From NCBI GenBank assembly GCA_035649895.1, contig DASRIS010000034.1:1-15702 (forward strand): DNA of 15,702 nt, given 5' to 3'. The position numbers were made by a program, and so were the translations under genes. Positions 5,277-13,168 of this stretch are shown piece after piece (positions within the stretch are counted from its first letter, which is position 1; every line of letters begins with the position of its first letter). The stretch comes from DASSUC01 sp035649895. Lineage in GTDB: Bacteria; Actinomycetota; Actinomycetes; Mycobacteriales; Micromonosporaceae. The notes below the pieces were generated by a model. That model did no database searches. It was not told the origin of the DNA and saw nothing but the letters and a program-made list of their open reading frames with translations.

Positions 5277-7117
5277 CAGCGGCTCGCCACCGGCGGTGCC
5301 TCGTACCCGGTCAGCCTGCCCGCGGCTAGGTCGTCCGCGATGCGACCGCGCCGCAGCTTGCCGCTGGACGTGCGGGGCAGGCTGCCGGGGCGTACCACGA
5401 CGACCCGGTGCGGCCGTACGCCCAGCTCGTCGGTTACCGCGCGGGCGACCGCGTCGGACAGCGCCGCGCCCCGCTGCGGCTGCGTGGCCAGCGCGGACTC
5501 GACGACCGCGACCACCGCATCGGTACCGCGGCCCGGGTCGGGCACCCCTACCACCGCCACCCCGCCGGGGCGTACGCCAGCCACCCCGGCGACCGCGGTC
5601 TCGGCCGGGTACGGCTGGAAGTTGCGCCCCGCCACGATGAGCAGGTCCTTGGCCCGGCCGGTGACGAACAGCTCCCCATCGGCGAGGAACCCCAGGTCGC
5701 CTGTTTCCAGCCAGCCATCGACCAGGGCCGTGCCGGTGGCGGCCGGATCCTCGAAGTAACCGGTCATCATCGACGGCCCACGCACCATCACCCGGCCCTG
5801 CACCCGGTCGGGCACCGGGTGCCCGTCGTCATCACGCACCGCGATGTCGTACCCGGGCAGTGGCGGGCCCACGGACACCAGCGGCCGGGCCTGCGCCGCG
5901 CCCGGGGTGGCCGGTACCACCCGCCCGGTCGCCGCCAGCTCGTCCCGGTCGACGTGCTCCACCCGGCAGCCGGCCCCCGGCACGGTCAGCGTCGCGGCGA
6001 CCCCGACCTCGGCCAGGCCGTACGCCGGGCGCATGCTCTCGGGGCGCAGCCCGTACCGGCCGAACCGCTGCTGCCATAGGCGCACGGTGCCCTCGTTGAC
6101 CACCTCGGCACCGTTGTAGGTGGCCCGCCACGAGCTCAGGTCGAGGCCGTCGAGGGCCGCGTCCGCAGCCTTCAGGGCACACAGCTGGTAGGCGAAGTTG
6201 GGCGCCGGTGACAGGTTGCCGCGGAACCGGTGCACCGCCCACAGCCACCGCTCCGGTCGCAGCAGGAAGGCCAGCGGCGGCAGCAGGACAACCGGGATGC
6301 GGTGCAGGAACGGCGCGAGCGTCGCGCCCACCAGGCCCATGTCATGATGCAGCGGAAGCCAGCTGACCATCAGGTCATTAGCCAGGTACGGGGTACGCGC
6401 GGCGATGGCGGCCGCGTTGGCGGACAGCGCGCGGTGGGTCAGGCAGGCCACCTTGGCGTGCCCGACCGTGCCCGAGGTCAGCTGGAGGAACGCCAGGCCA
6501 TCCGGGTCGGCGGGGGGCTCGGAAACGGCTGCCAACGGGGCGTCGGGCAGTTCGGGAACGGCCACCGACGGAGCGTCCATCAACCCCGCAACGCCACCGG
6601 ACGGGCTTCCGGCGCCGGGCGGCGCGACCAGCCGCACCCCGCCCGCGACGGGCTCGGCAAAGCCGCGGGCCGCCTCATCCGCGACGAGCAGGCGGGGGCG
6701 GATGCGGCGCAGTGCTCCGCCGACCCGCTCGCCCCAGACCCGGGCCCGGCCCTCGGTCATCGGGGGCTCGATCAGCACCGGCACCGCACCGAGCAGGGCG
6801 GCGCCGAACAGCGTCGTGACCAGATCGACGCCGGTGTCCAGGCTGACCGCCACCCGGTCGCCGGGGCCGACCCCGTGGCCGGCGATGCCGGCCGCCGCCA
6901 CGGCCGCCCGCTCGCACAGCTCACCCACTGTCAGCTCGGTCTGGCCGCCGGCCATGTCGTAGATGCAGAACGCCGGATCTGCGGGCCGGTCCGCCGCCCA
7001 CCGCACCAGCGCGGCGCCGAGTGTCGGCGCCGCGCTGATGGTGGCCTTCTGGTCGGTCGGGCGCCAGGCGGCGCGCGCTGGGTGCACCGCCCGGTCATCC
7101 CGTCCGGCGGTGCTCAT
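5276..7117 (-). CDS. Fatty-acyl-AMP ligase (FAAL)-like adenylating enzyme
   Basis: 613 residues from ATG 7117. ANL-superfamily motifs appear in order: LQLTSGTVGHAKVACLTH (ATP loop, about 211-228), SWLPLHHDMGLVGATLAPF, SPAPNFAYQLC, RPAYGLAEVGVAATL (about 365), GWLETGDLGFLADGELFVTG, RAKDLLIVAGRNFQPYPAE (about 487) and RTSSGKLRRGR near the C-terminus (Lys about 586). The HHDMGL, SPAPNFAY and GRNFQPYPAE forms are typical of FAALs, which make acyl-adenylates and pass them to carrier proteins, not to CoA. No carrier protein or fused carrier domain is present in the window. The start overlaps the aminotransferase stop (ATGA) with no ribosome site, so translation is probably coupled. It likely loads a fatty or amino-fatty acid in the same pathway. 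Confidence 0.87.
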   Translation of the reverse strand: MSTAGRDDRAVHPARAAWRPTDQKATISAAPTLGAALVRWAADRPADPAFCIYDMAGGQTELTVGELCERAAVAAAGIAGHGVGPGDRVAVSLDTGVDLVTTLFGAALLGAVPVLIEPPMTEGRARVWGERVGGALRRIRPRLLVADEAARGFAEPVAGGVRLVAPPGAGSPSGGVAGLMDAPSVAVPELPDAPLAAVSEPPADPDGLAFLQLTSGTVGHAKVACLTHRALSANAAAIAARTPYLANDLMVSWLPLHHDMGLVGATLAPFLHRIPVVLLPPLAFLLRPERWLWAVHRFRGNLSPAPNFAYQLCALKAADAALDGLDLSSWRATYNGAEVVNEGTVRLWQQRFGRYGLRPESMRPAYGLAEVGVAATLTVPGAGCRVEHVDRDELAATGRVVPATPGAAQARPLVSVGPPLPGYDIAVRDDDGHPVPDRVQGRVMVRGPSMMTGYFEDPAATGTALVDGWLETGDLGFLADGELFVTGRAKDLLIVAGRNFQPYPAETAVAGVAGVRPGGVAVVGVPDPGRGTDAVVAVVESALATQPQRGAALSDAVARAVTDELGVRPHRVVVVRPGSLPRTSSGKLRRGRIADDLAAGRLTGYEAPPVASR

Positions 7118-8622
7118 GACGGCAGGACGAAGGGGAAGCCGTGCCGCTGCAGCTCCAGTGCGCTGTCGGTCACCGCATCGAGCACCTGGGCCAGGTCGGC
7201 CCGCTCGTGCGCGCCGCCGGTGAACAGCATCGGCAGGCTGAAGCAGAAGATCCCGCGCTTGCGCAGCATCAGCGTCAGCATGAGCAGGCCCACCGGGTTG
7301 ACGGCCGCCGCGAACTCGCGGTAGCTGGGGTAGCTCTCGTCGGCGACAAAGGCGAACGAGCCGATGAAGTCACCGAAGCCGAGCAGGCGCAGCGGGATGC
7401 CGTGCTGGGCCCGGAGCTCCGCCAGGTGCTCCCGCAGCCACGCCACGTTGGCCCGGGTCCGCTCGTAGTACGCCGGACCCTGCTCGGCGAGCAGGCGGAC
7501 GCTGGCGTACCCGGCGCACAGGGCCAGGTAGTTGCCGGCGTGGGTGGTGTGCACGCAGGTCTTGGCCCCGACGTCGGTCAGGGCGACCCCGGTCGTCTGC
7601 ATGGTGTCCATGAAGTCTGCCCGGCCGGCGACCGCCGACAGCGGCAGCCCCAGGCCGCTGATCACCTTGCCGTAGCAGTAGAGGTCGGCCGGGATGTCGA
7701 AGGCCGCGGCGGCACCGCCGATGCCGTAGCGGAACCCGGTCAGCACCTCGTCCAGGATGAACGGCACCCGGACCCGCCGGCACGCGTCCGCCACCCGCTG
7801 CACCAGCGGGATACCGACCTCGGGGTACGGGAACGCGGACGACACCGGCTCGGCGAGCACGCAGGCCAGCTCATGGCGGTGCCGCTCGATCAGGTTGGCC
7901 GCGACGACCGGGTCGTGCGGGAGCACGAGCAGGTCCCGCGGGCTGGCGGTGAGTACGCCGGCCAGCGCCGCGTCCGGCGCGATGCCGTCCGGCCCTACCT
8001 CGGGGAAGGGCGTCGCCGGCTGGCCGTGGTACCAGAAGGCGGTGTTGTGCGCGGCGATGTCGTGCACACCGTGCAGCGCCCCTTCGAACTTCGCCACCAT
8101 CCGCCGGCCGGTACGGGCCCGGGCCAGCCGGATCGCGGCCTGGGTCGCGTCCGTGCCGGAGTTGAGGAACGCCCACTTCTCGCAGTGCGGCACCAGGTCG
8201 TGCAGCAGCTCGACGAAGTCCAGCTCGACCGGGTGGAAGTAGCCGTTGCCAGACCCGTTGCCCATCCGCTCGCGGACGAAGTCCACCACCGGCTCGGGGC
8301 TGTGCCCGTGCAGGGCCTGCGCCCCGAAGCCGAGGTGGCAGTCCAGATAGGACGCCCCGTCCGCGTCGGTGATGCGGCAGCCCTTGGCCGAGGTCACGGC
8401 GAGCGGGAACTGCGGCGCGTGGAACGGCCAGAACACGTGGTTGGAGACGTCCCGGTGGCGCAGCCGGTCGACCAGCTGCTGCGAGGTGGCCTGCCGCGCC
8501 GACAGCTCGGTGAACAGGTCGACCACCCACTCCTGCGTGAGCAGGTCGGCCACCACCTCCTCCACCGGCGAGACGGACCTCACGGGTGACCCGGACCTCA
8601 GGGGTGACACGGAGACGGTCAC
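7114..8622 (-). CDS. Class III PLP-dependent aminotransferase, glutamate-1-semialdehyde aminomutase-like
   Basis: 502 residues from GTG 8622, chosen because an AAGGAGG site lies 7 bp upstream and the GTG overlaps the methyltransferase stop (GTGA). The PLP fold is clear. LNSGTDATQAAIRLARA binds the phosphate. HGVHDIAAHN follows, and FILDEVLTGFRYG contains the pyridine-nitrogen Asp (D291). CYGKVISGLGLPLSAVAGR contains the Schiff-base Lys (K319). The order matches the aminomutase and carrier-linked aminotransferase branch of class III. The first 40 residues or so, with short Ser/Pro/Val repeats, are an extension. It probably puts an amino group on an aldehyde or keto intermediate, or forms a beta-amino acyl group; the donor cannot be read. 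Its neighbours are a methyltransferase and the FAAL, so a carrier-bound amino-acyl product is possible. Confidence 0.9.
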   Translation of the reverse strand: MTVSVSPLRSGSPVRSVSPVEEVVADLLTQEWVVDLFTELSARQATSQQLVDRLRHRDVSNHVFWPFHAPQFPLAVTSAKGCRITDADGASYLDCHLGFGAQALHGHSPEPVVDFVRERMGNGSGNGYFHPVELDFVELLHDLVPHCEKWAFLNSGTDATQAAIRLARARTGRRMVAKFEGALHGVHDIAAHNTAFWYHGQPATPFPEVGPDGIAPDAALAGVLTASPRDLLVLPHDPVVAANLIERHRHELACVLAEPVSSAFPYPEVGIPLVQRVADACRRVRVPFILDEVLTGFRYGIGGAAAAFDIPADLYCYGKVISGLGLPLSAVAGRADFMDTMQTTGVALTDVGAKTCVHTTHAGNYLALCAGYASVRLLAEQGPAYYERTRANVAWLREHLAELRAQHGIPLRLLGFGDFIGSFAFVADESYPSYREFAAAVNPVGLLMLTLMLRKRGIFCFSLPMLFTGGAHERADLAQVLDAVTDSALELQRHGFPFVLPS

Positions 8623-9512
8623 GACAGTGCCTCCTTGGCGGGCTTGGTCGCGCGGAAGACGCCGTAGCGCATGACGCCACGGTCGTACGCCTGCTTCATC
8701 AGCGGAACCGAGTTGAGGAACCGGAAGATGTCCACGCCCTTGGCGCGGATGAGCTTCCAGACGTAGGACGGGTCCCGGACGAACGGCCGGACGATGTCGG
8801 TGCTCAGCTTCCAGGTGTCGCGGACCCGGTCGGTCCACTCCTCGGCCCGGACCTCGCCATACCCCAGCTGCCAGCACATCTTCTCGTAGTCGTCGAGCGG
8901 CAGCACGTGCGAGACGACGAAGTCGCGGTAGATGCGGCGCAGCAGCCGCACCTCGCTCTCGGTGAGCTGGTCGTCGCGGGCGCACCAGGTGGCCACCGCC
9001 AGCACCCCGCCCGGCCGCAGCACCCGGTGGCACTCGCTGAGGAAGGCTCGCTTGTCCGGCATCAGCTCGCAGCTCTCCAGCGCCCAGACCGCGTCGAACG
9101 AGCCGTCCGGGTAGCCAGTGGCCATCGCGTCCAGCTGGCGGAAGCGGGTCTGCCCGGTCACCCCGGCCTCGGCCGCCTTCTGCTCGGCCCGCAGCACCTG
9201 CTCCCGGCTGAGGGTGATGCCCTCGACCTCGCAGCCCAGCTGCTGGGCCAGGTACACGGCCGAGGCACCCACACCGCACCCCGCGTCGAGCACCCGGCTG
9301 CCGGCGGGCACGCCGGCGAACTCCACCAGGCGGTCCACCGTACGCACCTGCGCGAGGTGCCGGTCGGTGCCGGCCTGGCCAGGCTCCCAGTACCCGTGGT
9401 GGATGTGCTCCCCCCACAGGTCCTCGTACAGCTGGATCAGCCCGTCGTAGTGCCCCTCTATCGCCTTGTGCAGCTCGGGGGTCTCGGCGCTCGGGGTGAG
9501 GCCGGTGTCCAT
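8619..9512 (-). CDS. SAM-dependent methyltransferase, tocopherol/sterol methyltransferase-like
   Basis: 297 residues from ATG 9512, preceded by GGAGG with 4 bp spacing. Motif I is VLDAGCGVGASAVYLA (about 74-89), followed by EVEGITLSREQVLRAEQ, FRQLDAMATGYPDGSFDAVW and VLRPGGVLAVATW, the class I methyltransferase order. The N-terminal HYDGLIQLYEDLWGEHIHHG and the GYW after it are typical of the gamma-tocopherol methyltransferase and cyclopropane synthase-like group, which methylate carbon on aromatic rings or alkenes, or sometimes nitrogen. It is the first gene after the only sizeable gap in the operon. A C-methylation of the phenolic ring or an N-methylation of the amine made by the next enzyme are both possible. 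Confidence 0.87.
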   Translation of the reverse strand: MDTGLTPSAETPELHKAIEGHYDGLIQLYEDLWGEHIHHGYWEPGQAGTDRHLAQVRTVDRLVEFAGVPAGSRVLDAGCGVGASAVYLAQQLGCEVEGITLSREQVLRAEQKAAEAGVTGQTRFRQLDAMATGYPDGSFDAVWALESCELMPDKRAFLSECHRVLRPGGVLAVATWCARDDQLTESEVRLLRRIYRDFVVSHVLPLDDYEKMCWQLGYGEVRAEEWTDRVRDTWKLSTDIVRPFVRDPSYVWKLIRAKGVDIFRFLNSVPLMKQAYDRGVMRYGVFRATKPAKEALS

Positions 9513-9521
9513 GGGTCCTCC

Positions 9522-9557
9522 AACGACATAACGACATGCGGCATAACGACATGCGGT
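9522..9557 (-). promoter_or_regulatory. Tandem AACGACAT repeat block in the only large gap of the operon
   Basis: The 109-bp gap 9513-9621 lies between the polyketide synthase stop and the methyltransferase start. It carries AACGACAT three times (9522-9529, 9530-9537, 9545-9552). A 14-bp unit, ATAACGACATGCGG, is repeated at 9528-9541 and 9543-9556. On the coding strand this reads ATGTCGTTATG repeats directly upstream of the ribosome site. I see no convincing -35/-10 pair in the gap. It may be a regulator-binding array, an internal control point or an RNA element; the sequence shows only the repeats. Confidence 0.5.
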
Positions 9558-9621
9558 CGGAACCGACGAGGTACCGCCGGGGCCGTGGGACGTGCGGTCA
9601 AAGCCGTAGGACCTGCGCCCT

Positions 9622-10659
9622 TCAGAACCGGACCAGCGCCGACTCCAGGGTCAGCCCGGGCCCGAAGGCCATCAGCACGGCGTGCTCACCTCGGGACGGC
9701 TGGTGCTGGCGGATGATGCGGTCGAGGATCAGCAGGACCGTCACTGATGAGCAGTTGCCGTACTCGGCGAGCACGGCGCGGGACGGCTCCAGCGCCGCCT
9801 CGGGCAGGTCGAGCCGCTCCCCGACGAACTCGATGATCTTCGGTCCGCCCGGGTGGATGCCCCAGTAGCGGACGTCGGGCACGTCGAGCCCTGCCGGGTC
9901 GAGCAGCTCCTTGACGAACGGGCGGATGGTCTCGGCCAGGTACACGGGGACGTACGGCGACAGGGTCATCCGGAACGCGTCGTCCTCGACCCGCCAGGTC
10001 ATCGCCTCCGAGGTGGGGTAGTGCGTGGCGGTGTGGGTGCGCAGCAGCTGCGGCCCGCCGCCGGCACCGGAGCTGAGCAGCACGGCCGCCGCGGCGTCGC
10101 CGAAGAGCGCGTGCACCACGGCCTGCTCGGCGGTGGCCTCCGGCCGCACGTGCACCGAGCACACCTCGGCGCACAGCACCAGGGCGTGCTCGTCCGGGCG
10201 GGCGGCGAGCGCGTCCAGGGCGACCTTCAGCGCGTTGAAGGCGGCGTAGCAGCCCATGTGCCCGACGAAGGTGCGGCGCAGGTGGCTGGGCAGCCCGAAC
10301 TCCTTGGCCAGCAGCATCTCCGGCGTCGGGCCGGCGTACCCGGTGCAGCTGGCCATCGCGAACGTGCCGACCGAGTCCGGCTCGACCCCGGCGAGAACCT
10401 GGGTCAGGCAGCGGCGCCCCAGCTCCAGCACGTTCTCCTCCCAGGCGTCCATCCGCTCGCGCAGGCCCGGGAACCCCTCGGCAAAGGCCAGCCGCGGGTC
10501 CCAGGCCATGTAGCGCTGGCTGACCTGGGTGTTGGCGAACAGGTCCTTGGCGCTGGGGACCTCGTCGTAGATGTCCCGGTAGAACTGCTCGAAGAGCTCG
10601 CCCTGCGGCACGACGGCCGCCGGCGCCGCCGTGCCGAGGGCGAGCATGCGGGCCGGCAT
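9622..10659 (-). CDS. Type III polyketide synthase (chalcone synthase family)
   Basis: 345 residues from ATG 10659, 2 bp after the SRPBCC gene stop. The Cys-His-Asn triad is complete: C137 in FVGHMGCYAAFNALKVAL, H269 in YWGIHPGGPKIIEF and N302 in AEYGNCSSVTVLLIL. FGDAAAAVLL and the C-terminal AFGPGLTLESALVRF (the GFGPG loop equivalent) are also present. The enzyme is a free-standing homodimer that extends an acyl-CoA or acyl-carrier starter with malonyl-CoA and cyclises it to resorcinols, phloroglucinols or pyrones. Starter and ring type cannot be read from motifs. The acyl-CoA ligase and two acyl-CoA dehydrogenase-like genes upstream suggest a lipid or modified acyl starter. It is the core enzyme of the operon and most likely sets the product class. 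Confidence 0.95.
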   Translation of the reverse strand: MPARMLALGTAAPAAVVPQGELFEQFYRDIYDEVPSAKDLFANTQVSQRYMAWDPRLAFAEGFPGLRERMDAWEENVLELGRRCLTQVLAGVEPDSVGTFAMASCTGYAGPTPEMLLAKEFGLPSHLRRTFVGHMGCYAAFNALKVALDALAARPDEHALVLCAEVCSVHVRPEATAEQAVVHALFGDAAAAVLLSSGAGGGPQLLRTHTATHYPTSEAMTWRVEDDAFRMTLSPYVPVYLAETIRPFVKELLDPAGLDVPDVRYWGIHPGGPKIIEFVGERLDLPEAALEPSRAVLAEYGNCSSVTVLLILDRIIRQHQPSRGEHAVLMAFGPGLTLESALVRF

Positions 10660-10661
10660 CG

Positions 10662-11138
10662 TCAGCCCCGTCCGAGGTCGGACTCCAGGGCGTTCTTGAT
10701 GTTGCGCAGGAACCCGGTGGTCACCTCGTTGCTCGACCGGCTGGCGAACGGCCGGACCAGCGGCACCATGACGGCGGGCACCGGAAGGTCCGCCTCGGCG
10801 CGGGTGTCGATCTCCAGCACGGTCTCGTCCGGCCCCACTCCGGGGGTCGTACGGAACACGCCCCAGGACTTGAAGTTGTGCTCGCCATGCGGCTCCCAGC
10901 GGATCTCGGCCGGGTCGGAGACGTCGAACCGGGCCACGTACTCCGGGGCCAGGCTGACCGCGCCGTTGGAGAACTCCTCCAGCCGGTAGTGGTAGAGGTC
11001 GTCGCCGACCGGCTCGAGGCTGCACACCGAGGGCATCAGCCGGCCGCATCCGGGCACGTCGAGCAGGAACTTGCGTACCGTGTCCACGTCGGCGCGGATC
11101 TCGGTGCTCGCTCTGGTCTCTGATCCGACCCAGGTCAT
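10662..11138 (-). CDS. SRPBCC (START/Bet v 1-like) protein, possible polyketide cyclase
   Basis: 158 residues from ATG 11138, with a GGAGGAG site upstream; the start overlaps the UbiG-like gene stop (ATGA). TEIRADVDTVRKFLLDVPGC is the usual first strand and helix of the fold, followed by SLEPVGDDLYHYRLEEFSNG and KSWGVFRTT strands. A long C-terminal helix (RSSNEVTTGFLRNIKNALES) closes the hydrophobic cavity. Proteins of this fold bind hydrophobic ligands and several are aromatase/cyclases of polyketide pathways. It sits 2 bp before the type III synthase gene, so it probably acts on that enzyme's product, guiding ring closure or carrying the lipid. No catalytic residue can be named with confidence. 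Confidence 0.75.
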   Translation of the reverse strand: MTWVGSETRASTEIRADVDTVRKFLLDVPGCGRLMPSVCSLEPVGDDLYHYRLEEFSNGAVSLAPEYVARFDVSDPAEIRWEPHGEHNFKSWGVFRTTPGVGPDETVLEIDTRAEADLPVPAVMVPLVRPFASRSSNEVTTGFLRNIKNALESDLGRG

Positions 11139-11962
11139 GAACGCTCCTCCGCAGTGGTTGAGGGGTCGTGCCGGCGGGTCGCCGGGTCGCTCTTGACGGC
11201 GAACCCGATATAGCTGCCCGCCTGGTCCGCGCTGAGCCGGTAGCCGCCGAGCCGGCGCGAGCGCAGGTAGCTGACGATGGCGGCGGGGACCGGGCGGGCC
11301 GGGCTGAGGCCGGCCGTCTCGACCAGGGTGAAGCCGTGCCGCGCCAGGATGGTGTCGAGCTCGGCCGGCTTGATGAACAGCCGCCACGCGTGGGTGCCCC
11401 GGCGGTTGATCCGCAGCACCCACTCGGCGATCAGCAGCATGATGAGGTAGCTCTTGACGGTGCGGTTGATCGTGTCGAAGGCGAGCACCCCGCCGGGGCG
11501 CATCACCCGGGCCATCTCGCCGACCGCGGTGTCCAGGTCGTGCAGGTGCTCCAGGACGTCGGAGATGACGATCCCGTCGATCTCGCCGTCGCCGGCGGGC
11601 AGCTCGTACGCTGAGCCGACCCGGTAGTCGACGTCGACCCCGGCGGCCTGCGCGTGCCGGCGGGCGGCGGCGATGGCCCCGGCGTTGAGGTCGACCCCGC
11701 GCACCCGGTACCCCCGGCGGGCCAGGGGCTCGGAGACCAGCCCGCCGCCGCAGCCGATGTCCAGCACCTGGACGTCGCCGCGGGACTGGGGCGCGAGGCG
11801 GCTGGTGAACGCCTGGTCGAAGTAGTCGACCCGGACCGGGTTCATCTCATGCAGGCCGCAGAACATCCCGGTCTCGTCCCACCAGGCGTCGCCGACCTCG
11901 TCGTAGAAGTTGTTGTCGATGCGGGTGCTCGCCTCGTCCAGCGGGCGCAGCCGGTCTACCAT
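11135..11962 (-). CDS. UbiG-like SAM-dependent O-methyltransferase
   Basis: 275 residues from ATG 11962, directly after the TAG of the preceding flavoenzyme gene with no gap. The N-terminus NNFYDEVGDAWWDETGMF then LHEMNPVRVDYF is characteristic of UbiG (3-demethylubiquinol O-methyltransferase). Motif I is VLDIGCGGGLVSEPLA (66-81), followed by GVDLNAGAIAAARRHAQ, ISDVLEHLHD and RVMRPGGVLAFDTIN. UbiG enzymes methylate hydroxyls of lipid-tailed catechols or hydroquinones. In this operon the natural substrate would be a hydroxyl of an alkylated phenol made by the type III synthase. The C-terminal tail after FAVKSD is hydrophilic and variable. Confidence 0.9.
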   Translation of the reverse strand: MVDRLRPLDEASTRIDNNFYDEVGDAWWDETGMFCGLHEMNPVRVDYFDQAFTSRLAPQSRGDVQVLDIGCGGGLVSEPLARRGYRVRGVDLNAGAIAAARRHAQAAGVDVDYRVGSAYELPAGDGEIDGIVISDVLEHLHDLDTAVGEMARVMRPGGVLAFDTINRTVKSYLIMLLIAEWVLRINRRGTHAWRLFIKPAELDTILARHGFTLVETAGLSPARPVPAAIVSYLRSRRLGGYRLSADQAGSYIGFAVKSDPATRRHDPSTTAEERS

Positions 11963-13168
11963 CTAGAGCCACCTCGGGGTCGCGATCGGGTCGATGCCGA
12001 GTGCCGCCTTGCCGATGAACTCCCGGGCCAGGTCGTTGGTGAACGGCAGGAGCGGTCCGGCGGTCACGTCCCGCCAGATCTGGCTCAGCCGGCCCCGTTC
12101 GCGGATCGCGGAACCGCCCACGACCTGCATGGCGAGCGTCACCACGCGCACCGCCTCGTTGGTCACGAAGTACTTCGGCACGCAGGTGTCGGCCACGAAC
12201 CGGGTCAGGTCCTCCCCCGGGTCGATGTGGCGCTCGGCGTACTCGGTCAGCAGGGCGTTCATCGTGCCGAGCGCGCTGCGCATCTGGGCGACCGCGAACT
12301 GCACGCCCGGCATCAGGCGCAGGTCCTTGACCGCGGTGTTGCGCCGCCCGCGGGTCGCCTCGACGGCCAGCGTGTACGCCCGCTCGGCCAGGCCCAGGAA
12401 GACCGCGGAGAACCCGTAGTGCCCCCACTGCTGGCGGGACATGAAGAACAGCGGGGTCAGCCCCTCGGGGAACAGCATGTCGTCGGCGCTGACGGCCAGG
12501 TCGGCGATGCGCAGCGAGTGGGACCCGGTCATCGGCATCGCGAAGCCGGCCCACGGCCGGGCCACCGCGACGCTGCCGTCGGTCGGCTTGTCCACCAGGA
12601 ACACGGCGAGGTTGAACGGCGGCTCCAGGTGCTCGTCGGTGAGGCCGGCGGTGAGCACCAGGTGGGTGGCCGCGTCGAACCCGGTGCTGAAGTGCTTGAC
12701 GCCCTCCAGGACGAACCCGTCGTCGACCCGGCGGGCCACTGTGGAGGGCATCGCCCAGTTGCTGCCGGAGCCCTCGTCGGTGAAGGGGCCGATGACGAAG
12801 GCGCCGTCGCGCACTGCGGTGTACAGCCGCTCCCGCACCTTCGCGTCGATGTCCTGGCGCAGGCTCCCGGTGAGGATGAGGTGGATCGCCAGGGTGAACG
12901 CGGTCGAGCCGCAGCCCGTCGCGACCGTCTTGATGATCTCGACGGTCTCCGCCAGGGAGCCGTCGAACCCGCCCAGGTCCGCCGGCACGTTCATGGCCGT
13001 GATGCCGGCGGCCGTCAGGTCCCGGATGTTGTCGGCGACGAACCGGCCGGTCTCGTAGCCGTCGGCGCCGCGCGCCTCGAACGTGGCCGCCAGATCCTGG
13101 GCGCGCTCGCGCAGGCACTGCCACTGTTCGGTACGCGCCGCCGCCGACGGCAGTGCGGTGACTGTCAT
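11963..13168 (-). CDS. Acyl-CoA dehydrogenase-like flavoenzyme 1
   Basis: 401 residues from ATG 13168, with GGGAG 7 bp upstream; the start overlaps the ligase stop (ATGA). The acyl-CoA dehydrogenase fold is clear: helical N-terminus with NVPADLGGFDGSLAETVEII, FTDEGSGSNW then FVLEGVKHFSTGF (the flavin-contact middle domain), and a C-terminal four-helix part with GVQFAVAQMRSALG and VTLAMQVVGGSAIRERGRL. In typical dehydrogenases a catalytic Glu lies in an IYEGT-like motif after the RD pair. Here IWRDVTAG is followed by PLLPFTND, with Pro where that Glu would fall by eye. It may use another base, desaturate a carrier-bound acyl chain, or act as a flavin monooxygenase of the HsaA type, which shares this fold. 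It is a paralogue of the partial gene at 14927. Confidence 0.85.
   Translation of the reverse strand: MTVTALPSAAARTEQWQCLRERAQDLAATFEARGADGYETGRFVADNIRDLTAAGITAMNVPADLGGFDGSLAETVEIIKTVATGCGSTAFTLAIHLILTGSLRQDIDAKVRERLYTAVRDGAFVIGPFTDEGSGSNWAMPSTVARRVDDGFVLEGVKHFSTGFDAATHLVLTAGLTDEHLEPPFNLAVFLVDKPTDGSVAVARPWAGFAMPMTGSHSLRIADLAVSADDMLFPEGLTPLFFMSRQQWGHYGFSAVFLGLAERAYTLAVEATRGRRNTAVKDLRLMPGVQFAVAQMRSALGTMNALLTEYAERHIDPGEDLTRFVADTCVPKYFVTNEAVRVVTLAMQVVGGSAIRERGRLSQIWRDVTAGPLLPFTNDLAREFIGKAALGIDPIATPRWL

Noticed and set aside
4332..5759. Plus-strand open frame across the FAD oxidoreductase and FAAL genes
   Set aside because: Translation shows no domain, and it spans the junction of two clear minus-strand genes.
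7141..8589. Plus-strand open frame antisense to the aminotransferase gene
   Set aside because: Low-complexity translation with no recognisable motif, while the minus strand shows a complete PLP enzyme.
7114..9552. A single 812-residue protein fused upstream of the aminotransferase
   Set aside because: The upstream 300 codons are an out-of-frame reading of the methyltransferase gene. The aminotransferase has its own ribosome site and GTG at 8622.
9513..9621. Internal promoter upstream of the methyltransferase gene
   Set aside because: TTGACC occurs in the gap, but no acceptable -10 box lies 16-19 bp downstream; only the repeats were kept as a feature.
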